Assembly: GCA_945861705.1 (NCBI GenBank)
Contig: CAMAVM010000001.1
Location: 101,187 to 165,186, forward strand
Reading direction: 5' to 3'
DNA: 64,000 bases
Origin: Methylomagnum ishizawai
GTDB lineage: Bacteria > Pseudomonadota > Gammaproteobacteria > Methylococcales > Methylomonadaceae
This document shows positions 45,767 to 56,315 of this stretch, one piece after another. Position numbers and translations under genes: made by a program. Under the pieces are notes generated by a model. It was not told where the DNA came from, ran no database searches, and saw only the letters and a program-made list of their open reading frames with translations. Positions within the stretch are counted from its first letter, which is position 1. Every line of letters starts with the position of its first letter.

Positions 45767-45848
45767 AGTTTCAGCCTGCCCCTACAAAGCTTGCCGAATC
45801 TGGAATATTGGACTCCATTTAGCTGTTTATCCTCACAACCTTCATTTA

Positions 45849-47987
45849 TCAAGCTATTTGAGATTGCAACGCCGCCCTAATACAACGCAAAATGCCGTAG
45901 TTATACGCACCATCTAGCGACTCGAAAACCGGTTTGAGGGCATTTTTTTGGTCGTCAGGCAAGTTGATGATGATTTCTTCTATCCGCCTGATTTCTTGCT
46001 CTGGCAAATCAACGACATCAGTCAATACTAACTGCCCTTGTTCCAGATATTGCGCCAGATGTCCGTAGATAGTGGATTCTTGTAGCGTCCTTTTCTGGGC
46101 AATTTGCGGGATGCTAAAGCCCAGCCTGAATAACTCGACAGATTCGCTTGCCGTATCTGATGCTGTCGTATTCGCATCCCTGTATTCGTCAATGACAGCC
46201 AGAAATTGTGCGCCATAAAGTGCCAGTTTACGTTCGCCTACGCCGGGAAGTCGGCTCAATTGCTCCAGCGTAGATGGCTTATGTTCCATCATGGACATCA
46301 AACAGGCATCATGAAAAATAATGTAAGGTGGGACATCCTGTTTTTCGGCGAGTTCTCGGCGTTTGTTACGCAACGCATCCCACAGCAAACTGTTGATGTT
46401 TTTGCTTTTATTTGCCGATCTAGCGAGTTTTCCGCCTTTTGTTTTTTCAACCTGGATGTCTTTACGCAGCATCAGTTGTTGTTCGCTGCGAAGGATGGGC
46501 CGGCATTCCGCCGTCAACCGCAATGCGCCGAAATTCTCAAAATCGACGGCAACCAGGCCACGTGCCACCAGTTGCCTGAACACCGAATGCCATTGTTTTT
46601 CCTCCAACTGCTTGCCGATACCGTAGGTTGATTGCTTATCATGTCCAAAACGGATGATGCGTTCGGTAGCTTTGCCCAGCAACACATCGACCAGATAAGC
46701 CACGCCAAAACGCTGTTCCGTCCTGTGTATGCACGACAAGGCTTGTTGTGCAGCTAGCGTACCATCCCAGGTCTCTACGGGTTCCAGGCAGGTGTCGCAG
46801 TTGCCGCAAGGCTGTTCCAGGGTATCGCCAAAATAGCCGAGCAAGGCTTGGCGGCGGCAATGCACTTGCTCACACAGCGCGAGCATGGCATCCAGCCTGT
46901 TGTATTCAATGCGTTTTTGGATTTCATTGGCATTGGATTCCGCCAACATTCGGCGCAACATGATGACATCCTGTAGCCCATAAGCCATCCAGGCATTGGC
47001 GGGCAAGCCATCACGTCCGGCACGTCCGGTTTCCTGGTAATAACCTTCGATGCTTTTAGGTAAATCAAGATGCGCGACGAAACGCACATTGGGTTTGTCG
47101 ATGCCCATGCCGAACGCGATAGTCGCCACCATCACCAAGTTTTCTTCCATTAAAAACTGATGTTGATGGGTTTGTCTTTCACCATTACTCATGCCAGCAT
47201 GATAGGGCAGGGCTTTGACACCTTTGGTGGTTAGCCATTGCGCCGTCTCATCGACTTTTTTGCGTGACAGGCAATAGACGATACCCGCATCGCCTGCATG
47301 TTCCGTCTCAATAAAAGCTAGCAATTGCTGCCGTGCATTTTGTTTTTGCACAATGCGGTAGCGGATATTGGGGCGGTCAAAACCATTGAGAAAGAGTTGG
47401 GACTGCTCAAGCCCTAGCCGAAACTGGATTTCCTTGCGGGTTTTGTCGTCCGCTGTTGCCGTTAAGGCTATACGTGGGACTTGCGGGTAACGCTCATGTA
47501 GCAAGGACAGCCGCAGGTAATCGACCCGAAAATCATGCCCCCATTGGGACACGCAGTGTGCTTCATCTATTGCAAATAATGCGATTTGCAGCCGATCCAA
47601 CAGGACTAGCATCCTTTCATTGGCTAACCGTTCCGGTGCAATATAGAGCAGGTCTAACTCACCATTGAGTAATTTCCGCTCAGTTTGCTGGACTTCTTCA
47701 AAGGAAAGGGAAGAATTCAGGAACGCGGCTTTAATGCCCAGTTGCAGCAATGCGCTGACCTGATCCTGCATCAGCGCAATGAGCGGCGAAATGACGATGC
47801 CGACACCTGGCCTTATCAGCGCAGGGATCTGGAAACACAAGGATTTGCCGCTGCCCGTCGGCATGACGACCAGGGCATCCTGCCCGTTTATCAAGTGGTT
47901 AATAATCGTTTGCTGCTGACCACGAAAGCTCTCGTAACCGAATACCGTGTTGAGAAGTGCAATCGCTTGACTATCGGGTGTTTCCAT
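45849..47987 (-). CDS. recQ: ATP-dependent DNA helicase RecQ
   Basis: 3'-5' helicase that acts in recombinational repair, 712 aa from the ATG at 47987. A TTG start 48 bp upstream (48035) overlaps a TATAAT box and is unlikely. Motifs: [12 protein letters not shown], Walker [25 protein letters not shown], and [20 protein letters not shown] with the later [10 protein letters not shown]. The zinc subdomain has [20 protein letters not shown]. An HRDC domain follows ([17 protein letters not shown]), then a helix-turn-helix-like C-terminal extension. It is divergent from gshA. Confidence 0.97.
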   Translation of the reverse strand: METPDSQAIALLNTVFGYESFRGQQQTIINHLINGQDALVVMPTGSGKSLCFQIPALIRPGVGIVISPLIALMQDQVSALLQLGIKAAFLNSSLSFEEVQQTERKLLNGELDLLYIAPERLANERMLVLLDRLQIALFAIDEAHCVSQWGHDFRVDYLRLSLLHERYPQVPRIALTATADDKTRKEIQFRLGLEQSQLFLNGFDRPNIRYRIVQKQNARQQLLAFIETEHAGDAGIVYCLSRKKVDETAQWLTTKGVKALPYHAGMSNGERQTHQHQFLMEENLVMVATIAFGMGIDKPNVRFVAHLDLPKSIEGYYQETGRAGRDGLPANAWMAYGLQDVIMLRRMLAESNANEIQKRIEYNRLDAMLALCEQVHCRRQALLGYFGDTLEQPCGNCDTCLEPVETWDGTLAAQQALSCIHRTEQRFGVAYLVDVLLGKATERIIRFGHDKQSTYGIGKQLEEKQWHSVFRQLVARGLVAVDFENFGALRLTAECRPILRSEQQLMLRKDIQVEKTKGGKLARSANKSKNINSLLWDALRNKRRELAEKQDVPPYIIFHDACLMSMMEHKPSTLEQLSRLPGVGERKLALYGAQFLAVIDEYRDANTTASDTASESVELFRLGFSIPQIAQKRTLQESTIYGHLAQYLEQGQLVLTDVVDLPEQEIRRIEEIIINLPDDQKNALKPVFESLDGAYNYGILRCIRAALQSQIA

Positions 47988-48022
47988 CGTGACGATTTGT
48001 TTCTTGAATGGGGCAATACCTT

Positions 48023-48040
48023 TATAATGGCGCAATTATA
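48023..48040. promoter_or_regulatory. Divergent -10 boxes between recQ and gshA
   Basis: A TATAAT on the plus strand (48023-48028) and a TATAAT on the minus strand (48035-48040) face in opposite directions, 6 bp apart. Neither has a good TTGACA box at 16-18 bp. They suggest closely spaced promoters for gshA (start 48079) and recQ (start 47987). Confidence 0.35.
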
Positions 48041-48078
48041 CAGGACAGTAAGAGCATAAACCCACACAATGGCACCTC

Positions 48079-49671
48079 ATGAATAACACGCATTCTGCGC
48101 GTCTAGCCCAACTCATAGCAACCAACCAACAACATCTCATTAGCGGGGGGCTGAAAGGGATAGAAAAAGAAAGCCTACGTATTTCCAAAGACGGCACTAT
48201 CAGCAAAACACCACATCCCAAGGCACTGGGTTCGGCTTTGACGCACCCTTATATCACCACGGATTATTCCGAAGCCTTGATTGAGTTGATAACCCCGCCC
48301 TTTGCCGACATCAAAGAAACACTGGGCTATTTGCAATCAACCCACCAGTTTGTTTACCAGCATCTGGACAACGAAATCTTGCTGTGTACCAGTATGCCCT
48401 GCGGGATCAAAGGCGATGAAAGCATACCGATTGCAGAATATGGCACATCCAATATCGGCAGGATGAAGCATGTTTACCGTCATGGCTTATGGCATCGTTA
48501 TGGTCGGACTATGCAAGCAATTGCGGGAATCCATTTTAATTTTTCCGTACCAGAAGTGCTTTGGCCTGTGCTGCACAGCCAAGAAAACAGTGTGATGAGC
48601 CTTGAGGAATTCACCTCAGATAGTTATTTTGGCTTGGTCAGGAATTTTCAGCGGATGGGCTGGATAATCTTGTACCTGTTTGGCGCATCACCTGCAATCT
48701 GCAAAAGTTTCTTCAACAGCCGTCCCCAGTTGATGGCGCAATTTGAAGAATTCGACCAAGGCACTTTGTACCATCCTTATGCGACTTCCTTGCGGATGAG
48801 CGACATCGGTTACAAAAGCAAAAACCAGGCGAATCTCAGGATCAATTACAATTCATTGCCGGAATATGTGGATAGCTTAAGCCACGCTATCGCCACGTCG
48901 TATCCTGATTATGAAAAAATTGGCGTTGTGGTTGATGGCGAATACCGCCAGCTCAACGCCAATGTACTACAAATCGAAAACGAGTTCTACAGCATCATCC
49001 GGCCCAAGCAGATTGCCCAATCCTGCGAAAAGCCCACTGTGGCACTCAAACGGCGCGGCGTACGCTATGTGGAAATGCGTTCACTGGATCTGGATTTGTT
49101 CAATCCCATCGGTATTGACGAAGATAAAGCCCGCTTTATTGAAGCTTTGTTACTGACCTGTTTGCTGCAAAATAGTCCGCCGATGTCAGAAACGGATTTC
49201 CAAACTAATAATCGCAATCAATTACAGGTTGCTAATTTTGGAAGAAAGTCTAACCTTGAACTTGAGCGTAACGACAAAAAGATTGCCTTAAAAGATTGGG
49301 CGGATGAGATACTGACTTCAATGGAAGCAGTTTGTAATATTTTGGATCAGGATGATGCAAGCAAACCTTACAACAAGGCCTTATTGGCGCAACAGCAAGT
49401 CGTGCAAAACCCTGATTTGACCGCATCAGCGCGGATGTTGGCGATTATGACGGAAACCAAACAGCCGTTCAGCCGTTTTGCACTGAATAAGTCGATGGAA
49501 CATGCGGCTTGTTTCAATGGTCACAAGCCCGATGAAGCGTTTACGATGCAGTTCAATGATTTGGCACAGCAATCCCTAACCAAACAGGCAGAATTGGAAG
49601 CCAATCCACAGCTGCCTTTTGACGAATTCCTACATAATTACTTTACCCAAAAGTGCGAAAATGACGGTTAA
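48079..49671 (+). CDS. gshA: Glutamate-cysteine ligase (GshA, gammaproteobacterial type)
   Basis: Forms gamma-glutamylcysteine, the first step of glutathione synthesis, 530 aa. The N-terminal GGLKGIEKESLRI is a family signature. Other conserved stretches are TTDYSEALIELITPPFAD, GIHFNFSVPEV and RRGVRYVEMRSLDLDLFNPI. This type-1 enzyme family is specific to gamma- and some betaproteobacteria. It overlaps cysH by 11 bp, so glutathione synthesis and sulfate assimilation are linked in one unit. Confidence 0.97.
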   Translation: MNNTHSARLAQLIATNQQHLISGGLKGIEKESLRISKDGTISKTPHPKALGSALTHPYITTDYSEALIELITPPFADIKETLGYLQSTHQFVYQHLDNEILLCTSMPCGIKGDESIPIAEYGTSNIGRMKHVYRHGLWHRYGRTMQAIAGIHFNFSVPEVLWPVLHSQENSVMSLEEFTSDSYFGLVRNFQRMGWIILYLFGASPAICKSFFNSRPQLMAQFEEFDQGTLYHPYATSLRMSDIGYKSKNQANLRINYNSLPEYVDSLSHAIATSYPDYEKIGVVVDGEYRQLNANVLQIENEFYSIIRPKQIAQSCEKPTVALKRRGVRYVEMRSLDLDLFNPIGIDEDKARFIEALLLTCLLQNSPPMSETDFQTNNRNQLQVANFGRKSNLELERNDKKIALKDWADEILTSMEAVCNILDQDDASKPYNKALLAQQQVVQNPDLTASARMLAIMTETKQPFSRFALNKSMEHAACFNGHKPDEAFTMQFNDLAQQSLTKQAELEANPQLPFDEFLHNYFTQKCENDG

Positions 49672-50386
49672 TATCGAGCAATTACAAGCTGAATTGGCAA
49701 GCAAAAATCCTAGGTTTATCCTGAAAAAAGCCTTGTCCTTATTCGACAACATCGCCATTTCCTTTAGCGGTGCGGAAGATGTCGCTTTGATCGACATGGC
49801 TGTCAGTATACGCAAGGATATTCAGGTTTTCACCCTAGATACAGGGCGTTTGCACCCTGAAACTTACCGTTTCATCGAAAAAGTCAGGAAGCATTATCAA
49901 ATACAAATTGATATTTTGACCCCAGACCGAAACGTGTTGGATGAGTTCGTCAAGCATAAGGGCCTGTTCAGTTTTTACGAAGACGGCCATGAAGAATGCT
50001 GCAAAATTCGTAAAGTAGAACCACTCAGAAGAAGACTTGCAACCGTGGATGCTTGGATTACTGGACAACGACGCGATCAAAGCGTCGATACCCGCCAAGA
50101 CATACCCGAAGTGCAGGTAGATAGCGTGTTCTCGACTGCAAAAAACCAGTTGGTCAAATTCAATCCTTTGCTCAATTGGAAATCAGCCCAAGTTTGGGAT
50201 TACATCGAAGCCAATCAAGTGCCGTTTAACGAACTTCATAACAAAGGTTTTATCAGCATAGGCTGCGAACCCTGCACCCGCGCCATCTTACCTAATGAAC
50301 ACGAGCGGGCAGGACGCTGGTGGTGGGAAGAAAGCACGAAGAAAGAATGTGGCTTGCATGTTAGTGATAATAAACCAACCAATTAA
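49661..50386 (+). CDS. cysH: Phosphoadenylyl/adenylyl-sulfate reductase (CysH, APS-reductase type)
   Basis: Reduces activated sulfate to sulfite with thioredoxin or glutaredoxin, 241 aa from the ATG at 49661. The PP-loop is FSGAEDVALIDMA. Two cysteine pairs, EECCKIRKVEPLRR and GCEPCTRAI, bind a 4Fe-4S cluster; they are typical of APS reductases and absent from PAPS-specific CysH. The end reads TKKECGLHV with the catalytic Cys. An upstream in-frame start (49619) would add 14 residues but lies deeper inside gshA. Confidence 0.94.
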   Translation: MTVNIEQLQAELASKNPRFILKKALSLFDNIAISFSGAEDVALIDMAVSIRKDIQVFTLDTGRLHPETYRFIEKVRKHYQIQIDILTPDRNVLDEFVKHKGLFSFYEDGHEECCKIRKVEPLRRRLATVDAWITGQRRDQSVDTRQDIPEVQVDSVFSTAKNQLVKFNPLLNWKSAQVWDYIEANQVPFNELHNKGFISIGCEPCTRAILPNEHERAGRWWWEESTKKECGLHVSDNKPTN

Positions 50387-50506
50387 TTATGCAACAGATA
50401 GCTTGTGGTTGTTTGCGAACCCCAATAAAATTTGCCAAAATACCTTGCACTCTTACCTCAGCAACTGCTTTGAACTGACAGTTCTCACACCCAAACAGGA
50501 CATTCT

Positions 50507-51451
50507 ATGACTCCTCTTATCCAAGAGTTGGCAAAAACTGAATTATTACAGAATGTCCCTGATGAGCTGTTAAGACAAGTGATGGCACATGCTAGTCCTA
50601 TCGAACTCAATCCTGGCGAATTACTGCTCTCTCCTAATCTGGACAATCATCACATCTACTTATTGCTTTCAGGAACGCTCACGGTGCATTTTAACTCACC
50701 AGACGCACCGGTCATTAGGGAGTTATGCCAAGGCTATTCGGTTGGTGAAATGTCTATCATTGACGATACCACTCCATCTGCGTATGTGAAGGCTAAAGAG
50801 CATTGTCGAGTATTTCCGGTTCACCGCGATTTTCTGCTTGATCTTATCCAGAACACACATCCCATAGCATTCAACTTGCTGCGGATACTCACAAAGCGGA
50901 TGAAAGTTAATACACAAAAAATCATCAATGACCAACTCCAAATATTAGAATTAACTAATCAAGCGAACATCGATGGACTTACTGGACTTTACAACCGCCG
51001 CTGGCTGGATAATGCACTGCCACGCATTCTCACTCAAATGGACAAAATTGCACAACCCTTGTGCATTTTAATCATTGATGTCGATCATTTCAAAAAATAC
51101 AATGATCTACACGGCCATCAAGGTGGGGATATTGCATTGATTTCTATGGGTAATGTGTTGCGGACAAATATTAGACCTTATGATTTCGCCTCGCGTATCG
51201 GCGGTGAAGAATTTATGGTTTTATTGCCCAATACCAATCTAGCCGACGGCTTCACTCTGGCGGAAAGGATACGCCAGGAAACAGAAAATCAACTGATAGC
51301 AAATCCTGATGGCATTCTCTTGTCTGGCATTGCTGTGTCTATTGGGCTTGCCGTAAGCGATGAAAACGCTACCGGTAACTCATTGTTTGCCGCCGCCGAT
51401 AAGCAACTGTATTTAGCCAAACAAAGTGGGCGAAACTGCGTGAAATATTAA
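50507..51451 (+). CDS. Cyclic-nucleotide-binding-domain diguanylate cyclase
   Basis: Cytosolic protein of 314 aa. The N-terminal Crp-like cNMP-binding domain (about 1-130) includes IYLLLSGTLTVHF and GYSVGEMSIIDD, but the Arg-Ser pair that binds the cAMP phosphate is not obvious, so its ligand is uncertain. The C-terminal GGDEF domain (about 150-314) starts NIDGLTGLYNRRWLD and has the active signature RIGGEEFMVLLP. The inhibitory RxxD site (RPYD) lies five residues before GGEEF. It should synthesise c-di-GMP with product inhibition. Confidence 0.93.
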   Translation: MTPLIQELAKTELLQNVPDELLRQVMAHASPIELNPGELLLSPNLDNHHIYLLLSGTLTVHFNSPDAPVIRELCQGYSVGEMSIIDDTTPSAYVKAKEHCRVFPVHRDFLLDLIQNTHPIAFNLLRILTKRMKVNTQKIINDQLQILELTNQANIDGLTGLYNRRWLDNALPRILTQMDKIAQPLCILIIDVDHFKKYNDLHGHQGGDIALISMGNVLRTNIRPYDFASRIGGEEFMVLLPNTNLADGFTLAERIRQETENQLIANPDGILLSGIAVSIGLAVSDENATGNSLFAAADKQLYLAKQSGRNCVKY

Positions 51452-51604
51452 TGTTTTGTGATTTTCTACCACACTACAGCTAACACAAAACGTTGATGAT
51501 GCCACAAGTTTTCCAAGTACCCCGCGCCAGCAGGCACGCTGGGGCGAGGCTATATGAAGTTAAGCTCAATGTGTGATTCGGTAAACTCACCTCTTTGAGG
51601 TCTG

Positions 51605-51630
51605 GATACCGGCAATCCCCTACCGGTATC
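51605..51630. terminator. Hairpin between the diguanylate cyclase and subtilase genes
   Basis: GATACCGG (51605-51612) and CCGGTATC (51623-51630) form an 8-bp perfect stem with a 10-nt loop. It sits about 150 bp after the diguanylate cyclase stop and 56 bp after the end of the convergent subtilase gene. No long U-run follows in either direction, so it is only a possible bidirectional terminator. Confidence 0.35.
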
Positions 51631-51685
51631 AGAGTTTCTACTGTTGATTAAATTCAGATTATGCTATCAGTTAAAGCTAAAACCC

Positions 51686-53113
51686 CTACGGGATTATGGC
51701 TGCATGAGCTTGGTTTACTTGAATACGCCGTTTAGTCAACCCATTTTTAGGATCAAATACAGGGACACCAGTATTGCCCAACGCGCCTAATATCTCATCA
51801 ACCGTAGCGGTGGGTTTATGTGATTTGAGTGCCGCCCAGGCACCGCTGACTAAGGACGCAGACAACGAAGTACCAGAAGATACCACCTCATTTCCTGCGG
51901 AGACAACTCCAGGCATAGGCAGTCCAATCTTATCCCCAGGTGCAAGCAATGATAGCGTACTCGCGCTGTTGGAATAAGATAACACCGCGTCAGCCGTATT
52001 AGTCGCACCAACGCTAATAACGCCTGGTATACAAGCTGGTGAGCTTAATCGATTTGCGGCACCTTCATTGCCACTGGCGGCTATGGTCGCAATATTTGAG
52101 CGACGGAGCTTGGCAACAGTTCGGCGAATTGGGCTTCTAAGGCATCCACGCTTGTTGGACCTCCCACCGACACTGACGCTAATGGATGCAATATTGAATG
52201 CGCGTCGTTGTTTGTAAACAAATTCTAAACCTCGCAATAAATCGCTATCAAAAAACACACTGCACGGTTTGGCAGAACCGCAAATTCTTCTATTTTTTAA
52301 CAGGGAATCCACCTTCACAGAAATTATTGAAGCTTGCGGTGCAACACCAGAACCTGCCAGATTTGGTGCTGAACTTTTGCCAGCCGCAAGCCCTGCCAAT
52401 AAGGTTCCGTGAGAGCAATCAAAATTTTGGAATCCACACGTTACCGAAGCGGAACCAACTTTAAGATCTTTCTTGCGATTTTTACGGCAGGAAGATTTGA
52501 CTTTCTGTTTTTTGTTAGCAGTTTAGAAGCACGCCTCCTTAACGACCTTGTTCAATAGCAACGGATGATTCTTATCAACACCATTATCAAGGATGGCGAT
52601 GGTTTGTCCTGCGCCCGTGTACCCTAAACCCCAACCCGCATCAGCACCTATTTTGGCTATGCTAATCTCGTGAGAAAGCGGAAAATTCATTTTATCTTCA
52701 ATGATTTCAGCGACCTGGGGAGACGCACGCAAGCGCTTCAATTCATCTGCATCAGCCGACAAGCCGAGAAACGGGAGGTGCGTAAAGCGTTTAATGGAAT
52801 TAGCCCGACGTATCGGCACTTCTGCCATTAACGCGTCTTGTTGGCTTTCTATTTGAGTTTGTTCACCTTCTTGCTGTGCGAGGCTTTGCGGCAATCCAAA
52901 AGCATCAGATTGCTCTTTTAGGACGACCATGACCTGAACGCTGCCTTCATCTATCGCTTTGGTGGACAGTCGGTTAAATTCAGCCTGGGGATCTGAATCA
53001 GAAATTTCAGTTTCAATAGCTGTAACATCCTGATCTGTAGGTGCTGCCTTAAGATCAGGGTGGCAGAAGAGCAAGAGCGTAATAAGCAGGGTAAGGCAAG
53101 GATGGAGTTTCAT
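51686..53113 (-). pseudogene. Secreted subtilisin-like serine protease (S8) interrupted by one in-frame TAA
   Basis: One reading frame runs from 53113 to 51686 and is broken only by a TAA at 52525-52523. The N-terminal part has a signal peptide (MKLHPCLTLLITLLLFC), a propeptide and the catalytic Asp in TIAILDNGVDKNHP. It stops after VVKEACF. The same frame continues past the stop and carries the His motif HGTLLAG, the oxyanion Asn in AASGNEGAANR and the catalytic Ser in SSGTSLSASLVSG. The family usually reads EACFS here, so a single change of TCA to TAA would explain the break. The rest of the gene has not decayed, so the event is recent, or the codon is read through. Confidence 0.8.
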
Positions 53114-53491
53114 AGTGAGTTCACTCTAATTTGTGTTCAAAAAAGGCAGCATTTAATTTAAAAAGAATTTTAGTTAAAATACACTAACGCTTAAAAGTAT
53201 TTTCGTATTAATCAAAAGCACTTACATCTCTGATTAGCAATTTAAGCTCTCATTAACTAACTGCTGAATTTTTTACAGGTATCTGCTCTCGCAAACACCC
53301 TTAAGACGACCAGCAGAATACGTTACGGTGCTTAAAATAGCATTAATATTTAGATTTTAATGTGACATTGTTCCCAATAAAACACTAAAAATGCGTTGCT
53401 CTTTGATTAAATTAAGATCATTTTATTGTTTTAAACGAAAATATTAATGCAAGTAAGTCCACTATTTTTCGGAAATTTGAAGAATTTTAAT
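53114..53491. other. A+T-rich intergenic region upstream of the subtilase gene
   Basis: 378 bp between the subtilase start and the end of the NarL-type regulator gene. It is very A+T-rich and no ORF is credible. A 12-bp dyad AGTGAGTTCACT (53114-53125) lies directly against the subtilase start codon and could be an operator. No clear sigma-70 promoter or terminator was found. Confidence 0.4.
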
Positions 53492-54133
53492 TTAATTTTT
53501 TATAATACCCAAAGCCGTGGCGATATGTGCTAATTCTGCTACGGTTGCCGCATGGAATTTGCTTTTGATTTGAGTACCGTAGTTAGCTACGGTTTTATAA
53601 CCTAAACACAACTCGCCGGCAATTTTATGTGTGGTTAAGCCTTTGGCAAGTAAGCAGAATATGTCGAATTCTTTGGGTGTTAGGGTATTGATGAGATTTT
53701 TGTAATCAAGCTCGTTACCGTGAATTCTGGGCGTTTTTTCCAAACCTGGTTCAATGTAAATATCCCCAGCCGCTATTTTCTGAATGGCATCCACCAGAAT
53801 TTCGGGTGCGCTATTCTTGGTAATATAACCTTTTGCACCTGCTTCGATGGCGCGGCTGACGTACACGCTTTCGTCGTGTACGCTAAAAACCAATATTTTT
53901 GCCAGTGAATCCCGATTGCAAATACGTCGAATACATTCCAAACCACCGATTCCTGGCATGGATAAGTCCAGCACGACCACATCAGGTTGCTTTTCCAGAT
54001 AAAGCTGACAGGCAGTTTCGCCACGTTCTGCCTCGGCGACAATTTCAATGCTGTTTGCAGATGCGAGTAACATGCGAAAACCTGCGCGTACAACGGCATG
54101 ATCGTCAACCAAAAGGACGTTAATTTTCTTCAT
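53492..54133 (-). CDS. NarL/FixJ-family response regulator
   Basis: Response regulator of 213 aa. The receiver domain starts INVLLVDDHAVVRAGFRMLL with the acceptor Asp in VVVLDLSMPGIGGLE and Lys in GYITKNSAPE. A LuxR-type helix-turn-helix occupies the C-terminus: LTPKEFDIFCLLAKGLTTHK, then GYKTVANYGTQIKSKF. It lies 18 bp after its probable kinase gene and resembles UvrY/NarL regulators. Targets are unknown; the subtilase gene downstream is a candidate by proximity only. Confidence 0.92.
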   Translation of the reverse strand: MKKINVLLVDDHAVVRAGFRMLLASANSIEIVAEAERGETACQLYLEKQPDVVVLDLSMPGIGGLECIRRICNRDSLAKILVFSVHDESVYVSRAIEAGAKGYITKNSAPEILVDAIQKIAAGDIYIEPGLEKTPRIHGNELDYKNLINTLTPKEFDIFCLLAKGLTTHKIAGELCLGYKTVANYGTQIKSKFHAATVAELAHIATALGIIKN

Positions 54134-54151
54134 ATCTGAAAAACATTCATC

Positions 54152-55486
54152 CTAATCTTCTAAAGGGTACAGATAGTTAAGTGGAATATTGGCCGTAATT
54201 TTCATGCCTTGTTGATGACCAGTCTGAATATTGAGTTCTCCATCCAGGCTTTTAATCCGCTCCCGAATGGCGAGCAGTCCAAAACCTTTTTTGGTTTCGC
54301 TTAATAGACAGCCCTGACCATTATCAACGATTTCTACTTGCAGCATTTTCTCAGGATTTATTTCCAAATGAATAGTGGCTTCAGTGCCTTTGGCATGACG
54401 GACGATGTTAGTCAAACATTCTTGTACGATCCTGAACACCTGAATAGCTATTTTTTGTTCAATTTTATCGATCATATCGGGACAATCTAGCGTAATCGAC
54501 AGTTCTGGATACCGCTGCACCCAGTGGTTAAGCAAATCTTCAAGGCTGGCTTTCAGACCCAATTCAGTCAACACCAAGGGATGCAAATTCCGCATCATCG
54601 AACGCACCACGGTAATCAAATGATCGCAAACGGAAATAATGGTATCGGCAATTTGTGCGGAATTGGCTTGATTGTTTTTGGTCGTGGTTGCCATGACTTT
54701 GATGGCGGTCAGCGATTGCCCCAGTTCATCATGCAGTTCTTTAGCCAGATGTTGCCGCTCGTCTTCCTGTATTTGCAGACTATGGCGAGATAATGCGCTA
54801 TTTTCCTTATGGGCTGCATCCAGAACATCGGCGGTATGATTGATGGCTTTGGCAATACTGTCATATTCCTGGGTGGAAAAAGTCGGTAATTTTTGCTGGT
54901 AGTTACCGTATTCTATCGCTTTTAAACCCTCGATGATGATTCTTATTGTTTTTAATGTCTTGCTAAACAATAAGTTGACGGTGATGAATGTAATAGCTGT
55001 CATGATGACCAGCGTAACAAAAAACGCACGGCTTTCTTTCCATGCTTCACTGATTTCATCAATTGGGTTGGCCTGAATAATAAGGCTGATCGATTTGCCA
55101 TCAGCGTTAGTCAGTTGTTGTTCGATTTTAGGCGATTGCGCCGAGATCAACTGCACAAACCATTGCGGTGGAATATTTTCATTCACAGGCTTTGCCTTAG
55201 CCGCAAAGTTAATGATGTTACCCGTTGACTGTTGCAATTTTATGGTCAAATGTCGGGTTTGCTCCAGTGAAACAAAGCGCGGTAACCAAGCGTCCACATC
55301 AACTGTACTGCGCTGCGACTCGTTTTGAAAATTGAGCTGGATGAGTTGTGCCGCAAGATTAAGCGACGAATCCAGTTCGGTTTTTACCGATAGCCGCGCT
55401 TGCCAAATAGCAATCATTCCACCCAATAGCAGGATGACGATGCTGGTCAGCACAATCCTGATATTGATCTGATAGCGCAAACTCAC
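54152..55486 (-). CDS. NarX/NarQ-type sensor histidine kinase
   Basis: 444 aa from a GTG at 55486, preceded by AGAAAG. A TTG at 55507 that overlaps the upstream stop codon is the alternative start. Two membrane helices (about 8-30 and 160-180) flank a periplasmic domain of about 130 residues, followed by a HAMP-like segment. The HisKA_3 dimerisation motif DERQHLAKELHDELGQSLTA carries the phospho-His. The ATPase part has VQECLTNIVRHAKGTEATIH, DNGQG and GFGLLAIRERI. It is the partner of the adjacent NarL-type regulator. Confidence 0.91.
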   Translation of the reverse strand: MSLRYQINIRIVLTSIVILLLGGMIAIWQARLSVKTELDSSLNLAAQLIQLNFQNESQRSTVDVDAWLPRFVSLEQTRHLTIKLQQSTGNIINFAAKAKPVNENIPPQWFVQLISAQSPKIEQQLTNADGKSISLIIQANPIDEISEAWKESRAFFVTLVIMTAITFITVNLLFSKTLKTIRIIIEGLKAIEYGNYQQKLPTFSTQEYDSIAKAINHTADVLDAAHKENSALSRHSLQIQEDERQHLAKELHDELGQSLTAIKVMATTTKNNQANSAQIADTIISVCDHLITVVRSMMRNLHPLVLTELGLKASLEDLLNHWVQRYPELSITLDCPDMIDKIEQKIAIQVFRIVQECLTNIVRHAKGTEATIHLEINPEKMLQVEIVDNGQGCLLSETKKGFGLLAIRERIKSLDGELNIQTGHQQGMKITANIPLNYLYPLED

Positions 55487-55503
55487 GGTCTTTCTTGCAC
55501 AAA

Positions 55504-56262
55504 TCAAGACTCGTCAGCGGGTTGTTCTTGAAATTTTTTGTAATTAATGGAAATTTTCAATCCGGCAAAACGACCTGCCATCCTGACGAGTTCCTGGGTT
55601 TTTTTGTCGAAGCTTAGTTTAACTTCGCTTATCGCACGGTCTTCATAGCCTTCATCAATGGTTTTGGTGTCCAATAAAAACCGATAAATGTAGATTTCAT
55701 TATCTTTATCTTTTTTTATTTCAAAGGGTTGGCCAAGTTTTGCGATTACAACGGGTTTTTTGGGCAAATCGGCTGCAATTTTTTCGATGGCATCAGTATT
55801 ACCGCGTAACTGCATTTTGTCTTTGTTGATTTCCCCGCCACCAATTGAACGTAACGATGCCTCCAAAAACTTTGGCGGTGCGATCTCTAAAAATAGCGAT
55901 GAAAACGACCAAGCTTCCAATTTATCGTGCTTGTTAAACTTCAAATCAGAATGAAATTCGACCGCAGGCGATACCCGCTTTTTATAGCCATCAATCTTGT
56001 GAAACCAGTAACGCCAATGTTTTCCGTCTGGTGTCGACGTTTCTTCTGTCGGCCTAAGCCTGGCTAAGGAAACAAAATCTTCACTTAACATAATCGGTTC
56101 CTTGAACTTTAAGGTAAAGTCCTCAGCCGCGACCACGGAAAAATATTTATCAAATTCACCCATCTGTTGATAGGTTTTATAAGCTCGCCACCAGTAAGCG
56201 CAACCGGTTAAGGTAAGTACCACCATAATAAGACAAATAATTCGAATGGTTTTTGTTTTCAT
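55504..56262 (-). CDS. Predicted lipoprotein, unknown function
   Basis: Protein of 252 aa with a lipoprotein signal peptide (MKTKTIRIICLIMVVLTLTG then Cys, lipobox LTGC). The mature part has no recognised family. It contains a beta-rich pattern (FTLKFKEPIMLSEDFVSLAR, WRYWFHKIDG) and a C-terminal helical end FAGLKISINYKKFQEQ. It ends 18 bp upstream of the kinase gene start and shares its strand. It may be a periplasmic partner of that two-component system. Confidence 0.65.
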   Translation of the reverse strand: MKTKTIRIICLIMVVLTLTGCAYWWRAYKTYQQMGEFDKYFSVVAAEDFTLKFKEPIMLSEDFVSLARLRPTEETSTPDGKHWRYWFHKIDGYKKRVSPAVEFHSDLKFNKHDKLEAWSFSSLFLEIAPPKFLEASLRSIGGGEINKDKMQLRGNTDAIEKIAADLPKKPVVIAKLGQPFEIKKDKDNEIYIYRFLLDTKTIDEGYEDRAISEVKLSFDKKTQELVRMAGRFAGLKISINYKKFQEQPADES

Positions 56263-56315
56263 AGACTTATTTGATAAATGATTAATAGGAAAGCCTTAAT
56301 TTCGGTTAATCCCGA

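Noticed and set aside
47988..48035. N-terminal extension of RecQ from a TTG
   Set aside because: The TTG overlaps a TATAAT box and the extra 16 residues do not fit the RecQ N-terminus.
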